From Tethya wilhelma (taxonomy: Eukaryota > Porifera > Demospongiae > Tethyida > Tethyidae): DNA of 64,000 nt. A program made the position numbers and the translations under genes. Location: contig CAXIPT010000001.1 of assembly GCA_964030475.1 (NCBI GenBank), positions 5,863,107-5,927,106 on the forward strand. Reading direction: 5' to 3'. The notes beneath the pieces were generated by a model. It saw nothing but the letters and a program-made list of their open reading frames with translations. It made no database searches and was not told the origin of the DNA. This document shows, piece by piece, positions 27,539 to 49,065 of this stretch; within the stretch, counting starts at the first letter, position 1; each line of letters begins with the position of its first letter.

Positions 27539-28569
27539 CCACTTCTTTAGTTAACTGTGCTTCTCTCTTCTCAATTTCTTGTCTCTCTGCATACAGTTCA
27601 CTGTGCTCTTGGGCCAACTCTACTTGTATGGTCTCAATCTTCTCCTCTTCTTCCTCAATACTCTTTTGAATCTCAGAGCGTTGATTGCGAAGCTCAGCTA
27701 GCTTCAGTTCGAGTTCAGATATCTCAGTCTACAGAATCAACCACATGCGTTAAAAAGAGTGCATTATACACTGGCTACAATATCAGTGAACTACCTCGAC
27801 TGATTTCAACTGTTCCTGAAGTTGTTCTTTGGATGAAATAAACCCAGCGGCTCGTCTGTTTAGTTCTTCTGACAACCCTTGCTCACTCTTCTCCAAGTGT
27901 TCCTTGTCTAGAGCTATGTGTCTGTGTGGCACATGGCAATGGTTACATTCGTATGTGCTAGCATTCTAGAGTGTGATATAAAGTTTCTTACCCTCTTTCC
28001 CTTTCAATTTTATCCTCCATTGCCTTCAATCTCATCTTGTCCCTACAAACAACAGTAGCAGGTTAGAACCAACTGAAGCACTACCACAACATGTACTTGT
28101 TGCCTGGGGTCACAGTTAGCATGCAACAAAATGATGGCCTACTTTGACTGGAGAGAAGAGAGCTCCTTTTCCATCTCCGACAATGCCTTGGCATGCTCCG
28201 ACTGTGTGTGGGCGAGTGTGCTTCTGTGTGCACAAGTATATGATAGTGTATTAGTTGGCTACCTTGAGTGATGTAAGTTGATTGTGGATGTCCTTTCTGA
28301 AGCTCATCTCACTCTCTGCCACCTCACAGCACTTGGCCATCCACTTCTCAATCTGTGCAACAATAATTCAATCACAAACACTACCATATCACAGGTGGTA
28401 TCACACTCATTCACTCACTCACCTCAGCTAAACATGTTGCAACAATTTTCTCTTCGTTAAAGTGTTGTGTCTCTTCAAGCTGCCGATTCAACTTCTCAGC
28501 TAGCTCGTAATCTTCTTCCATGAGGGCCTTAGCTTCTTGCTCCTTCAGTTCCTTCACCTTCTCTCTCCT
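27539..28569 (-). CDS. Coiled-coil exons on the minus strand, probably the inverted continuation of the 25835 gene
   Basis: Six exons are visible on the minus strand, each with GT-AG borders: about 28569-28423 (RREKVKELKEQEAKALMEED, a UVR-like motif), about 28350-28264 (IEKWMAKCCEVAESEMSFRK), about 28204-28144, about 28043-27993, about 27923-27796 and about 27730-27539 (ends REAQLTKEV then GTAAGC). All are heptad-rich and highly charged. There is no start codon upstream because a (CA)n tract with N bases intervenes, and no downstream exon exists on this strand before the opposite gene. Both outer ends are in phase 0. The simplest reading is that this block belongs after 27501 in the opposite orientation. 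A separate, truncated minus-strand gene is the alternative. Confidence 0.6.
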
Positions 28570-28616
28570 CTGTAGATTCATCAACATAAACCGAGGCATC
28601 CAATGGAATTGAGTCA

Positions 28617-28620
<4 letters not shown>

Positions 28621-28677
<57 letters not shown>

Positions 28678-28681
28678 NNNN

Positions 28682-28743
<62 letters not shown>

Positions 28744-28744
28744 N
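28621..28744. repeat. (CA)n microsatellite interrupted by N bases
   Basis: About 120 bases of CA dinucleotide with unresolved bases at 28678-28681 and 28744. It is a likely contig join. Exons expected on either side (NSMAF N-terminus, coiled-coil gene) are missing here. Confidence 0.9.
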
Positions 28745-28798
28745 TCTTTGCTAGTCTTCAGCAACTGTAGTACATGATGATACTCTCTCTCTCTCTAG

Positions 28799-33286
<4,488 letters not shown>

Positions 33287-33514
33287 CATTTTTAATGAAT
33301 ACCAGAATACAGAATTTCAGTTTTGAAAGAACATTTTACATTATGCTTGCACACTGTAGCACCACTCACTTCATCTGCAATATTGGCCTGACCAGTGTGT
33401 GTCTTTTTATCAAAGTAGGATATTATTTTTCAAAAACAATAATTCATTGTATATTAGTCTATACTGCCTGCTGTAAGGTCATGTACATGATATTGTGCAT
33501 GAAGTGGAACAGAA

Positions 33515-34129
33515 CTAGTTGTTTTTGTCGAGATGATCTCTGATGTGTTGTAGGAGTTCTTTTTTCACACTCTCTGGAACTGTGGCTGTTGGAACAAAGC
33601 AGTGTATGATTGTACAGTACAATGTACATGTACATTACAACAATGATTTTGCATCACCAATCATATACATACCTCGTGCTTTGGGGGTGATTTCTTGAAT
33701 GAGCCCATCAACTGTTACATTGTTCAATCCCTTCTGTGATATCACATCTATACAAATCAACAAGACAAAAATAGTGGAAGTATCCTTCTAGCTGATTGGG
33801 AAACATGGAGACGTCCACATACTTCTGCAGTGTTCCTTGAGCTGATCCCTCCATCCACATTCCTTTAATCTTGTTCGTAACAACTCCATTAACCTGTGCA
33901 GTGTACAATGGTACATTTCACATTACATACATATACATAGCAACACCTTCACAGTACTGATGGACATGCAATACATTTGAATGTTTTACTTTTCTCTTTC
34001 ACCACTTTCTTGCAGTTTTTGATTCAACTGTGTCCTAATTTGTAACTCTCTTCTGTGTCTGTCACTATGGAATGAAAGAAATATCTCTTATTGTCATGCA
34101 ATAACACAAAAGAAGAGTACTCACTCCAT
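33515..34129 (-). CDS. ENY2: ENY2 (enhancer of yellow 2), SAGA and TREX-2 subunit
   Basis: ENY2 is a roughly 100-residue helical protein shared by the SAGA deubiquitinase module and the TREX-2 mRNA export complex. The start is the ATG at 34129. Coding exon 1 is only five bases (34129-34125, ATGGA) and joins exon 2 (from 34064) to give [20 protein letters not shown]. Then come [20 protein letters not shown] (from about 33896), the exon [20 protein letters not shown] (about 33750-33675) and a last exon [20 protein letters not shown], with stop at 33515. The order and residues match human ENY2 throughout, including CGW(R/K)DQLK and EITPKARA. It starts 187 bases from COP1 in the opposite direction and is tail to tail with NSMAF. 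Confidence 0.92.
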
Positions 34130-34316
34130 GATTGTGATTCTTGCAGCCACACCAGTTGCTGGTTATATTCCAAATAAAGCACACCGAACTATGACGTAAT
34201 TTTTAAATTTTTTGCTGACCTAGCTTTGTGTGCCGGGCAAGAAAATACTTGCATAATATTCACACACATGACATAAAACCATAAAACCCTTGGGCCTCAC
34301 GTACTATTTTTGCAAC
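34130..34316. promoter_or_regulatory. Divergent ENY2/COP1 promoter region
   Basis: 187 bases with TGACGTAA (CRE/ATF-type) at 34192-34199. The surrounding ACTATGACGTAAT is identical to that in the BUD31/RPS9 gap. Confidence 0.5.
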
Positions 34317-37300
34317 ATGTCCAGTGAAAGTGGTCCCAGTACGAGCAGTCAGGGTGGAAGACCTCGAAAAAGGAAGAGATCTGAATCTGAGGCCAAAGAA
34401 GACAATTCACCTGAACTGATTTGGTATTATGATTTTATTTAAAGCTATAGTTTTTGCTACTTGCTATCAAAGTTTGTACTCTTTCTCTCTTTAATAGTCC
34501 TGTCTGTTTTGAGCTTCTTGAAGAAGTTTATAGTGCTGTGTGTGGACACAGCTTTTGGTGAGTCTCCTCTTTAGTTTATTTCTGCATATGTGTGCCAGGT
34601 GTATGTGTTCAATATATGTAGTGATTTCCTTCAGTTATAGATGTATAACACGATCTTTAAGCCAGTCTCCTCACTGCCCTGTTTGCAAGTCCAACTTACC
34701 GCTACAAAACCCTATTCATCCTAATTTCACCTGTGAGTTGAAACGAGAATATTTTTCATTCATAATTTAATTTGTTTGTACAATACAGTGAATACTGTAC
34801 TTGCTAGACACCGTCAGCAACAAGCATTTGCTGATGCACAACAAGTGAGTTTGAACGGTGAATTGTTGTCAGACGTATCATTATTCTTCTTGCCTTATAA
34901 TATAGGCTACAACAAGCACAAGAAGAAAGTTTTTGAAGATTGCAGATGAAGCTAATAATGATGGTAAATTGCATCAGTTTGTGTAGGTCTTTGATGATAA
35001 AAGTATGCTGTATGGATTATTATTATTGTTTCTTGGCTTGTAGACCTTTCAATGATGCTATCAACCATTCAAGATAGGCTAAAGACCAACAAGGAGGTAT
35101 GGATGTATTGTGGGTTACACTCTCAGGGCATTTTAAACAATGCTCACCTAAATTATTTATAGAAAGAAAAGGCATGCTCTGATGTTATCCTTAAAGAATT
35201 CCTTGTTAAGTGCAAGGAACACAAGCAAAAGGTATGATAGAGAATCAGAACTATAGTTAAAGACAAAATGCTTGTATGTTAATTGTATCTTATATTCTTG
35301 CAGGAATTGGAGACTGTACAGGAACAATTGAAAGTTATAACAGCTGATCTAGACTCTATGGTAACCTAGCATGTGTTTGCAACACCTCACACTGAGCTGT
35401 GGTTGTTCCACTGATAGGCGGAGTGTGCCATTGTTCCTGATGCTATCCCAAGAGAAGTCATACCAAGACGTCAGAGAGTCAACTCAAACTTCGAAGAACT
35501 GCTCCAAGATTATTTGTACACAAGAATGCCTAAGTTACCTGGTAAGCATGTAGTATCTACCGTATAGCTAGAAATTTTTGAGGAATAAAATTTTCACGGA
35601 AGGGTGATCGCCAAACCTTTTGCGATTTAATTTTCGAGGATCGAGCAGCCCCACCCATATATTGCAATGCGATCCCGAAAATTTTGTGGGTAAAATTTTC
35701 GCGGATATTAATATTAATATATTAATGTCGTATACCCGTAATGGTCGTGTCTCTTTCTTTCTTTCTCTGAAGCTTCTACCACAAGTTCTCTGGAAAGTTT
35801 CAAAGATGGTCTCACGAAGTACTCCAAGTACAGTGGATGGAACGAGGTGTCTTCATTGACCTATGGCGACGCACACAACACCTGCAGTATCGTGTCGAGC
35901 ATCGAGTTTGACAAGGATGCCCAGTATTTTGCTGTTGCAGGTGTCACCAAGAAGATCAAGGTGTGTAAAGTGCCCAACTTATGAATAATGTAACTGTGTT
36001 TGGTCATCATCAATTTGTTTTCAAACTTAGGTGTTCAATTACGACAATGTCCTCCAGAATATTGGCTTTCAGAACCACTATCCCTCCATGGAGATCACCT
36101 GTTCTGCCAAACTCAGGTGCTATTATTATAAGTCCTTATAAACACATGTAAGACTGTATTCACCATTCATTGACAATGCGACTTCTCTCTTTGCAGCTCC
36201 GTGTGCTTCAATCCCTACCATAGTGTTCAGTTGGCGTCCAGTGATTATGATGGCTGTGTCAGTATCTGGGATGCCCACTCGGGGAACAAGATTGCCACTC
36301 ACAACGAGCACAGCAAGAGGGTGTGGTCAGTCGTGTTCAATCCCACGGAACCAACTCTGTTTGCTTCAGGGTCAGACGACTGCACAGGTTAGTGGCTGGT
36401 GGTTCTAATTAATGCCCACCCAGTGTTTTATGCTTCCTTTTTGAATGCAGTCAAGTTGTGGACTAGCACTCGTCTTCAGTCAATTTACACCCTTGAAGCA
36501 ACTGCAAATGTTTGTGCAGTGAGGTTTCATCCAACATCACGATACTTCTTGGCTTATGGATCAGCAGGTATGATAATACTATTACTGTACATCCAATACT
36601 GTAGTGCTAGCGACTTCCATGATGCTACATATAATATACAAACTTTATATGCTGTGACACAAACTCTCTTGTTTTCTTTCCTCCAGATCACGCCATTCAC
36701 TATGTTGACTTGCGCCAACCACAGCAACAGGTTCACGAACTCAAAGGCCATCGCAAAGCCGTCTCGTACGTGCAGTTCATCAGTGACAATGAGATAGTGT
36801 CGGCGTAAGTCTCCTAATATGCACCCCTCCCTATTCAATAGTGTATTCATATGTTTGGAGACTCCTTGCACAACATTGATTTGTGTCGTTATTCACGCAC
36901 GTAGATCAACAGACAGTGAATTGAAGATGTGGGATGTGAGGAGTGGGCACTGCCTGAGGACCTACAAAGGCCATACCAACGAGAAGAATTTTGTAGGTCT
37001 CTCTGTCTGCAGTGATTTCATTGCCTGTGGTAGGTTCACTGATTTGTCTTTTGTCTTGGAGTGTTTCACCATTTTTGCCATTTTGTTTTGTTATGAATTA
37101 ACTAAGGCTCTGAGGACAACTCTGTCTACGTGTATAGTAAAAAGGTGTCAAATCCAATGCTGTCGTACAAGTTTCGTATGCCAACTAATCAACTTCTCGT
37201 AAGTAATCACCATCATTGAATACAAATGACTGTTTAGCTAATGATGTTCACATGTACACATGGCCATGCACACATACAGTCTGATGATGCAGATATACCT

Positions 37301-37420
37301 AACGGTGGTGCAGCCCAACAGCAGCCTCCCAACAGTGACAATAATAATTCAACTGACTTTGTGAGCTCAGTGTGCTGGAAGAAGGTATGTCATCATCTCT
37401 GTTGTTGGTGTCAATGATAG

Positions 37421-37470
<50 letters not shown>

Positions 37471-37522
37471 ACTCACTCACACACACACACATTCTTGCAG
37501 GTTTTGTCGGCAAAGCTTCTCT
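34317..37522 (+). CDS. COP1: COP1 (RFWD2) RING-WD40 E3 ubiquitin ligase, 3' end incomplete
   Basis: COP1 targets transcription factors such as c-Jun for ubiquitination and acts with DET1-DDB1-CUL4. Exon 1 (34317-34423) encodes a Ser-rich start with a basic [13 protein letters not shown] stretch. A RING finger follows ([20 protein letters not shown], then CYRCI and HCPVC), then a coiled coil (about 34790-35370; [20 protein letters not shown]) and [20 protein letters not shown]. Seven WD40 repeats come from about 35773 onward: [119 protein letters not shown]. The last exon (from 37501) breaks at an N (37523), so the final 20-30 residues expected after SSVCWKK are unreliable. An inverted-repeat fragment lies in the intron at 35559-35705. 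Confidence 0.92.
35559..35705. repeat. MITE-like fragment D in a COP1 intron
   Basis: Starts TACCGTATAGCTAGAAATTT, sharing its first ten bases with MITE family A, but the interior differs (AATAAAATTTTCACGG ... GGTAAAATTTTCGCGG forms an inverted pair). Probably a related family. Confidence 0.6.
37424..37467. repeat. (TC)n microsatellite in the last COP1 intron
   Basis: About 44 bases of TC repeat directly before a CA run and the 3' splice site of the last COP1 exon. Confidence 0.85.
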
Positions 37523-37524
37523 NC

Positions 37525-39521
37525 TTACTTTGGGGCATCTATTGGACTAGCTGTCCTTGTCAGACGTGAGCTACCCTCTTTGGATGTGATTTGTGTCCGA
37601 CAAGAGGCAAGCCGAGATTCCAATGCCTACATGCAACACACAAAGATTTCAATAGCAAAACTGTACTTAGTTGATCATTGAAAAAATGAACATACCCCAA
37701 CTTTTCTCAACAGGTCACCGACCATATTCAGAGCAGATATACGAGTTGACGGTGTAAAATGTTGTGTGCCTGAGAAGGTGGTGTGTAGAGGAGTTCCCTG
37801 GGGAGATGGGTTGGACTTGATGAGAGATGAGCTGCCCAGTTGAACCTGAGCTGGACTGGACTGGTGTTGCTGGGACGAGGATTTGGAGTGAGAGACAGGA
37901 GACTCATCTGCCGCCCGTGACTCGTTGGAGCCTGTGTTCAAAGCTTTGTTCTGTTTGCGATTTTGGCGACTCAATTCAGAATGGAGATCTATTATCAAAT
38001 TAGGAACAAAACACAGCGCTTCAGCTAGTGTAACAGGTCTATTGTAAACCATTGACACATGCAGTGAAGGTAAATGTGGACAATAGTACGTACCTCTGAC
38101 TTCATCTTTCAATCTCTGACACATTTCTCCAAGTCTCTGCTTTTCATCCAATTCATTCTCTAGTATAGCGTTTCTTTCAAAGGCCTGGGTACAGAAGAAG
38201 AATGTGAGTGAAGATTATTGAGTGCAAGTGTGAATACAGCTGTGAGTATAGTAGGGTGTGGAGTAATACTATACTCAAAAGTCTTACTTTACAAAGAAGT
38301 CACAACTACACACACACACACACACACACACAACTACTGAATCATCAGCTTTATACTCACATGATTTAACTTCATTTCGAAATCCTCAAGGGATGACATC
38401 GTGGCCCTGCACACACAACAAGGTTGAACCACATCAATCGACAGTTGCCTACATAGTCCATTTCTCACACTCTACACAACAGCTGTACATCCTCACCTCT
38501 TTCCTCTCTCTAAGTCATCGTTGGTCTGCTCCAACTGTCGGATGTAGGTCTGGAGGGTGTCCTTCAGCGCTAGGAGCTCTGTTCTCTCCTCTTGTAGCGT
38601 TGAAATGGTGACATAAGTCTCATTCTGCTGCACCTCCAACTTGTCCTAAACAACACAAAGCAAACAAACTGTAATACCGCAACACGACACACAGGGAGTG
38701 TGGGTACAAGATCGTACTCTAATTGAAGAGCAGTCCTCCTCAAGTCTGTGAACTCTCGAGAGCAAGTCTTTGTTCGTTGACTCGGCTTGCTCCAACTGAG
38801 CCTCTAGCTCCACTTCAAGCTCTCTACTGCTCTCCTGGAAGTCATCAAACTCGGCACGAACTTCTTCCAAACTGTACGTACAGGGATGGTGGAGAAGACA
38901 GACTTACAATGAGTGGATACACACCATGTCTTACAAGATATTCACGTGGTATTGAGGCTATTGATGGGTATTGGTGCGTATTCAACTGGAGTCTTTTTGT
39001 GTGGGTATAGCCATCTAGAATATACATAGAGACATGAAATATATGGCTTGGATTGAAAACATGAGCCTTTTCAAGGGTACAAGGTGGGGATTAACAATGG
39101 TATTTAAGTGACAGCCTCCATAATATACACACACATACTTGCCTACACACACACCCATGTATATGGACACATACGCATTATTGCGTACACACAGCCTTCC
39201 TTCAAAATACCCTCAATTACCAAAAGTGCATCAAACACACACTCCACATAGATAATAGTCTGTTCTGTTATCTATTCACTAAACACAATCACACACACAC
39301 ACACACACACACAAACATACAGCAATTTTAATTCTTACTTTACATGTCTCTATTGCATTAGTAGACAGTAGGTATGACAGAAGTTTATCTACTTTTATAA
39401 AATTTTATCACAGTTTATCTTCTAACCTGGCTCTATACTCCATGGCTTTCAGCTTCCAGTATTCCAGCTCTTCTTGAGCTGACTTGAATGACAAGTTCTC
39501 CTCTTCTGCTGACTCACTCAT
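37525..39521 (-). CDS. NDE1: NudE-family (NDE1/NDEL1) dynein-LIS1 adaptor
   Basis: NudE proteins recruit LIS1 to cytoplasmic dynein. The start is the ATG at 39521. Exon 1 reads MSESAEEENLSFKSAQEELE, then YWKLKAMEYRA. The coiled coil continues with FDDFQESSRELEVELEAQLE (about 38790-38870), TYIRQLEQTNDDLER, and MSSLEDFEMKLNHAFERNAI, then LENELDEKQRLGEMCQRLKD. The Ser/Gln-rich middle (about 37740-37975) leads to TPSTRISALNMVGDLLRKVG, the conserved C-terminal element. The last exon (37626-37525) gives ALESRLASCRTQITSKEGSS and stops after DAPK. That exon lies under a misleading plus-strand frame and joins in phase 0. It is shorter after ALESRL than human NDE1. It starts 197 bases from BFAR and converges on COP1, with coding ends only about two bases apart in this assembly. 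Confidence 0.9.
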
Positions 39522-39718
39522 AGCTCTACCGGGACTCAGAACGAGAAGCGATTCTCTCTCTTGCCTGATGTGATGTGTCTGTGGTCTGTCGCTGTACGTT
39601 TGAAGTACTTCCTTGGGTGGGAACTAAAACACGTCTGGAATGCATGACTAATTTAATTTAATTTGCTAATTGTTGTGTGTTCTTTTTATACGAAAGAGGG
39701 AAAAAATTGAACTAGGAA

Positions 39719-42533
39719 ATGACGATGGCAGAGACTAAAGAACTAGACTATGATGAAGACTCTTATCCAGCTATTGCTGACAGTGAAGGGGAGTCAGAGC
39801 ACACTAGCCTGTTAATGGAAAACCAGCAGCAAAGGGAAGACTCGTCTGAAGATTTTCAGTGTTCTGTGTGTGCTCAAATTTTACTCGATCCACTATCACT
39901 CCACTGTGGACACAGTTTTTGCCAACTCTGCATGGCTAGTGTGTGGGCCAGTAAAGGAAAAACATCACCTAATGTCCTCCAGTGTCCTGTCTGTCGGCTC
40001 CCATGGAGAAATTTTCCTGGAGTCAATATTGTGCTAAGGTATGTAGTTGTTTATCATGATGGTCTCAGTCTCCACCCACTTCCCACACCCTTCACAGTGA
40101 GATGGGAGTAGCCCCAAACACTCATTGACACAAGAATGCTCAGTTCTATAGAGTGATGAGATATATTAATAAAGGGCACTAAAAATTTTATATTTTTCAT
40201 TGATCGTTATGTGTCTTCCCACATCAGTCACTAATGTAATAGCTCCTTGATGATTGTCCTTTAATTTCTTGCGATCAATGCATCTTAAGTTAGTTTTGTG
40301 CTTTGCAAAGGCCTCTTTCTAAAGTCTGTAGCTTTGATGTGCGTGACCGACTATGTGTGGGTACACATGTTTATTTGGATGTACTCAAGATTTCAAACGT
40401 TTTTGAGTGAGCAGGAAAACTTACTCAACTTTGACATGAGAGAACTTTTTCACCCTTAATGATGTGTACATCTGTGCCTACAATGCATGTCAGATTGCAG
40501 GATATTTCCATACTATAGGCCTCTTTTAGTAAGAATTTAAATTGATTGTTACAAAGAAGTTTTGATCTTCTTTTAGTCATTTTTGTGTGGTCTGATCATA
40601 ACTGCAAAAACTACAAAATTTTAGACCTTGAAAAATTTCCTGTGATACTGTAAACTCTTATAGCTACCAGTATTACCATGACATTATAGTCACAAGTATA
40701 TCTATTGTAGGAACTGTATCAACAGTGCCCATAGTGAGGTCATAGCCGAACGCAGGTCTAATTTAACCACGACAGATATGAAGCTTCTAGATGAATTCAA
40801 CCTGGCCAAGAATAAGTCGTGGCACACAGAGAGACAGGAAGGAGGACAGGCCAGACTGAGACCACAAGACCTCAGAGCCATTCTGCTTGGTTGTGGGGGG
40901 ATTATTGCCTGCCTTGTGGTCTTCTTAGTGAGTGCTCCAAATTGATGCAAAAAGCTGAAGGTTCACTTTGATGTTTTCTTTGTTGAAGGTATTTTTAATT
41001 GCTCTTGGTGTATGGGTTGGATCTGGTGGTGCCTCTATGGAGAAACCAGTGTCTAAGTGGACCAATAAAGATGTGCTAGGATGGTTGGACACTTTAGGAA
41101 AGTGGCCAAAAGAACAAAATGTTTCACGTATCTTTCAGAATGAGGTATACGTTTTGTGTGCAGTACATACATGTTAGCCTCATTCCTAGCCTCCCTTGCA
41201 AGCATTTTCTTTGAAAATAAGCATAATAATATATATGAAGAAGAGAAAACCCAGGAATAAGTCATGTATGTCCACAAATTGTCACATTGAGGACTATTGT
41301 TCTCAAATTTTACCCAGTATTCTGTGTGTATAGCAATGAGACATGCACTGTAGTTGTCAGTAATGTTAGTACATGCATGCAATCTCAAGTCTGATCATTC
41401 ATTAATGCTTCAGGGTATAACTGGACGTCAGTTGGTCTCCCTCAATAAAGAGGCACTTGAGAACATTGGTATACTCAGTGCATACCGACAAGGTGCTCTC
41501 TTGCAGTCAATTGAAGAGTTGTCAGATGAACCAGTCCCAAAGGATCTCATACAATTTAAGGTATGCACAATAATGCATGCAAGAATAGAATTTATGTAGA
41601 CATTTCCCAAATTCAGTCTGCTCATCGCAAGCTCACTCTGATGATTGTGATTCTCTACAAACTATGGCCGAGATTTACCTTCGGTTACATCTACGTGTTT
41701 GCCTACGATGGTATTTTTGTCCCTGTCTTGGAGGAGAACTTTCACTTATCTCATTCCGATGAAGAAGAGATATACTCAACAGACTCCATAGTAAGCTGCA
41801 GTCATAATAATATTACAGTGATTAAGTTGACCAACTTTTTTGTTTGTTTGTTTGTTTGCTTTTGCTGCAGAAATGGAGATATTTTATTGTGTTTGTTTTA
41901 GAAGTACTTCTTATACCTCATTTTGTGGTTGGGTCATTTGCTTGGGCGTGGTGGAGTGTCAACACATGGTTGGCAACAGCTGTTATATTCCACTGTTTTA
42001 GGGCTACGATGGACGAAGTGAAAGCTGTTGCCAGCGTAGGGACCAGCTTGGAAAACTGGAGAGCACAGATGGCCAAGTATGTTTGTAGCAGAAAATGAAT
42101 TCCTGCATTTACAGCATTATATTAAACTTGCAAAAGCCTATGGTGGCATTAGCTTACTCTTGTTTGCATAATTTGTGGCCCAACCCACAAGAGAATAATT
42201 CTATGAATAATGTCTGTATGAATGTGTTGCCATGTCTACTGGTTACCATAGTAACTGTCATGCATGTTATATTATTCTCTTTGTGTCTCTACTCTGTGCA
42301 GGTTGCCCATGATGAGTTTAATTTCACTCATCAAGTTCTTGATGGCAATCCTAGTGTTTACAATGCTCTGGCCCATCACTCCTCACTTTGCCTGTGATAT
42401 TCTCTTCTATGGGGTCATTTTGCAGAGCATCTTTTTACCAGTCTTTTGGCGTCTCTCAAAATACCTCTGGAGGAACCACAACATCAGACTTCAACATAAT
42501 ATTCAATTTGGAGTGCACAATCGTGCGAATTGA
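39719..42533 (+). CDS. BFAR: BFAR, bifunctional apoptosis regulator (RING-SAM-TM E3 ligase)
   Basis: BFAR is an ER-membrane E3 ligase that restrains both death-receptor and mitochondrial apoptosis. Exons are 39719-40038, 40711-40927, 40989-41144, 41414-41560, 41600-41790, 41871-42076 and 42302-42533, about 490 residues. The RING finger (CSVCAQILLDPLSLHCGHSF ... CPVCRLPW) is followed by DLRAILLGCGGIIACLVVFL (membrane helix) and a SAM domain (VSKWTNKDVLGWLDTLGKWP, GITGRQLVSLNKEALENIGI). C-terminal hydrophobic helices follow: TFGYIYVFAYDGIFVPVLEE, KWRYFIVFVLEVLLIPHFVV, FLMAILVFTMLWPITPHFAC. The order matches human BFAR. Oddity: joining exons 4 and 5 across the 39-base intron leaves the frame one base out, suggesting a sequence error or an unusual splice. 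Everything else is in phase. Confidence 0.92.
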
Positions 42534-42956
42534 TTTATTGCACATGCACTTGTAGATTTGTAGCTTTTTTTGTTTTTGTTTAAATTCCGTGAGAGCTATT
42601 TTCAGTTATTTATGTTGAAATTGAAACAGGAAAATGATGTGTATTTGCCATTGCTAATGTTTGTGTAGGCTGTGTGTGTGTGTGTGTGTGTGTGTGCGTA
42701 GTCCACATGGCTACAATTTTTCTCTAAGTATCATTCAATTAGACAATGATAATCACATGTACAGAAAACAAGTGTAGAATATGTTGTCATGGAAGACACC
42801 TAATTAGGAAAGAGACTTAATACTGTTGTGTAGGTAATAATTCCATAAGAGTCCGTTAGTGCAACACATTTATTGTTTCCTTCTTAGACTTAAACAGTGT
42901 AAAAACACAACATCAAATAATTGTAATAAAATTTGCAGCTGTAAAGTTCTTCGCCT
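42534..42956. other. Convergent 3' region between BFAR and the alpha-glucosidase
   Basis: About 420 bases with a (TG)n stretch at about 42670-42697. No gene or RNA recognised. Confidence 0.5.
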
Positions 42957-48877
<5,921 letters not shown>

Positions 48878-49065
48878 GGCTTCCCAAATTGGTAAAGCTC
48901 TACAGGTTAAAGGTCAAATCCTAGCGGTTACTCTCAATCGATCATTAAACTGTTGACGTCAGCACAATTAGTGCGATGCAATCATGATAAAAAGAGCCAG
49001 CCTCGTGCAAGCGATCACTATTCATTTCGAATCTAATAAGATTCTTTCGGTGACTTATCAACATC
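48878..49065. promoter_or_regulatory. Divergent promoter of the alpha-glucosidase (-) and cysteine-rich protein (+)
   Basis: 188 bases with a perfect CRE palindrome TGACGTCA at 48954-48961 and a TATA-like GATAAAAAG about 30 bases downstream on the plus side. Confidence 0.5.

Noticed and set aside
28411..28764. Open frame of alternating Cys-Val on the minus strand
   Set aside because: It is the translation of the (CA)n microsatellite with N bases; only its end (from 28569 downward) is a real exon.
37520..37678. Plus-strand open frame after the N (YFGASIGLAVLVRRELPS...) as a possible COP1 C-terminus
   Set aside because: The minus strand here encodes the last NudE exon (ALESRLASCR) with correct splice site and phase, so the plus frame is a shadow.
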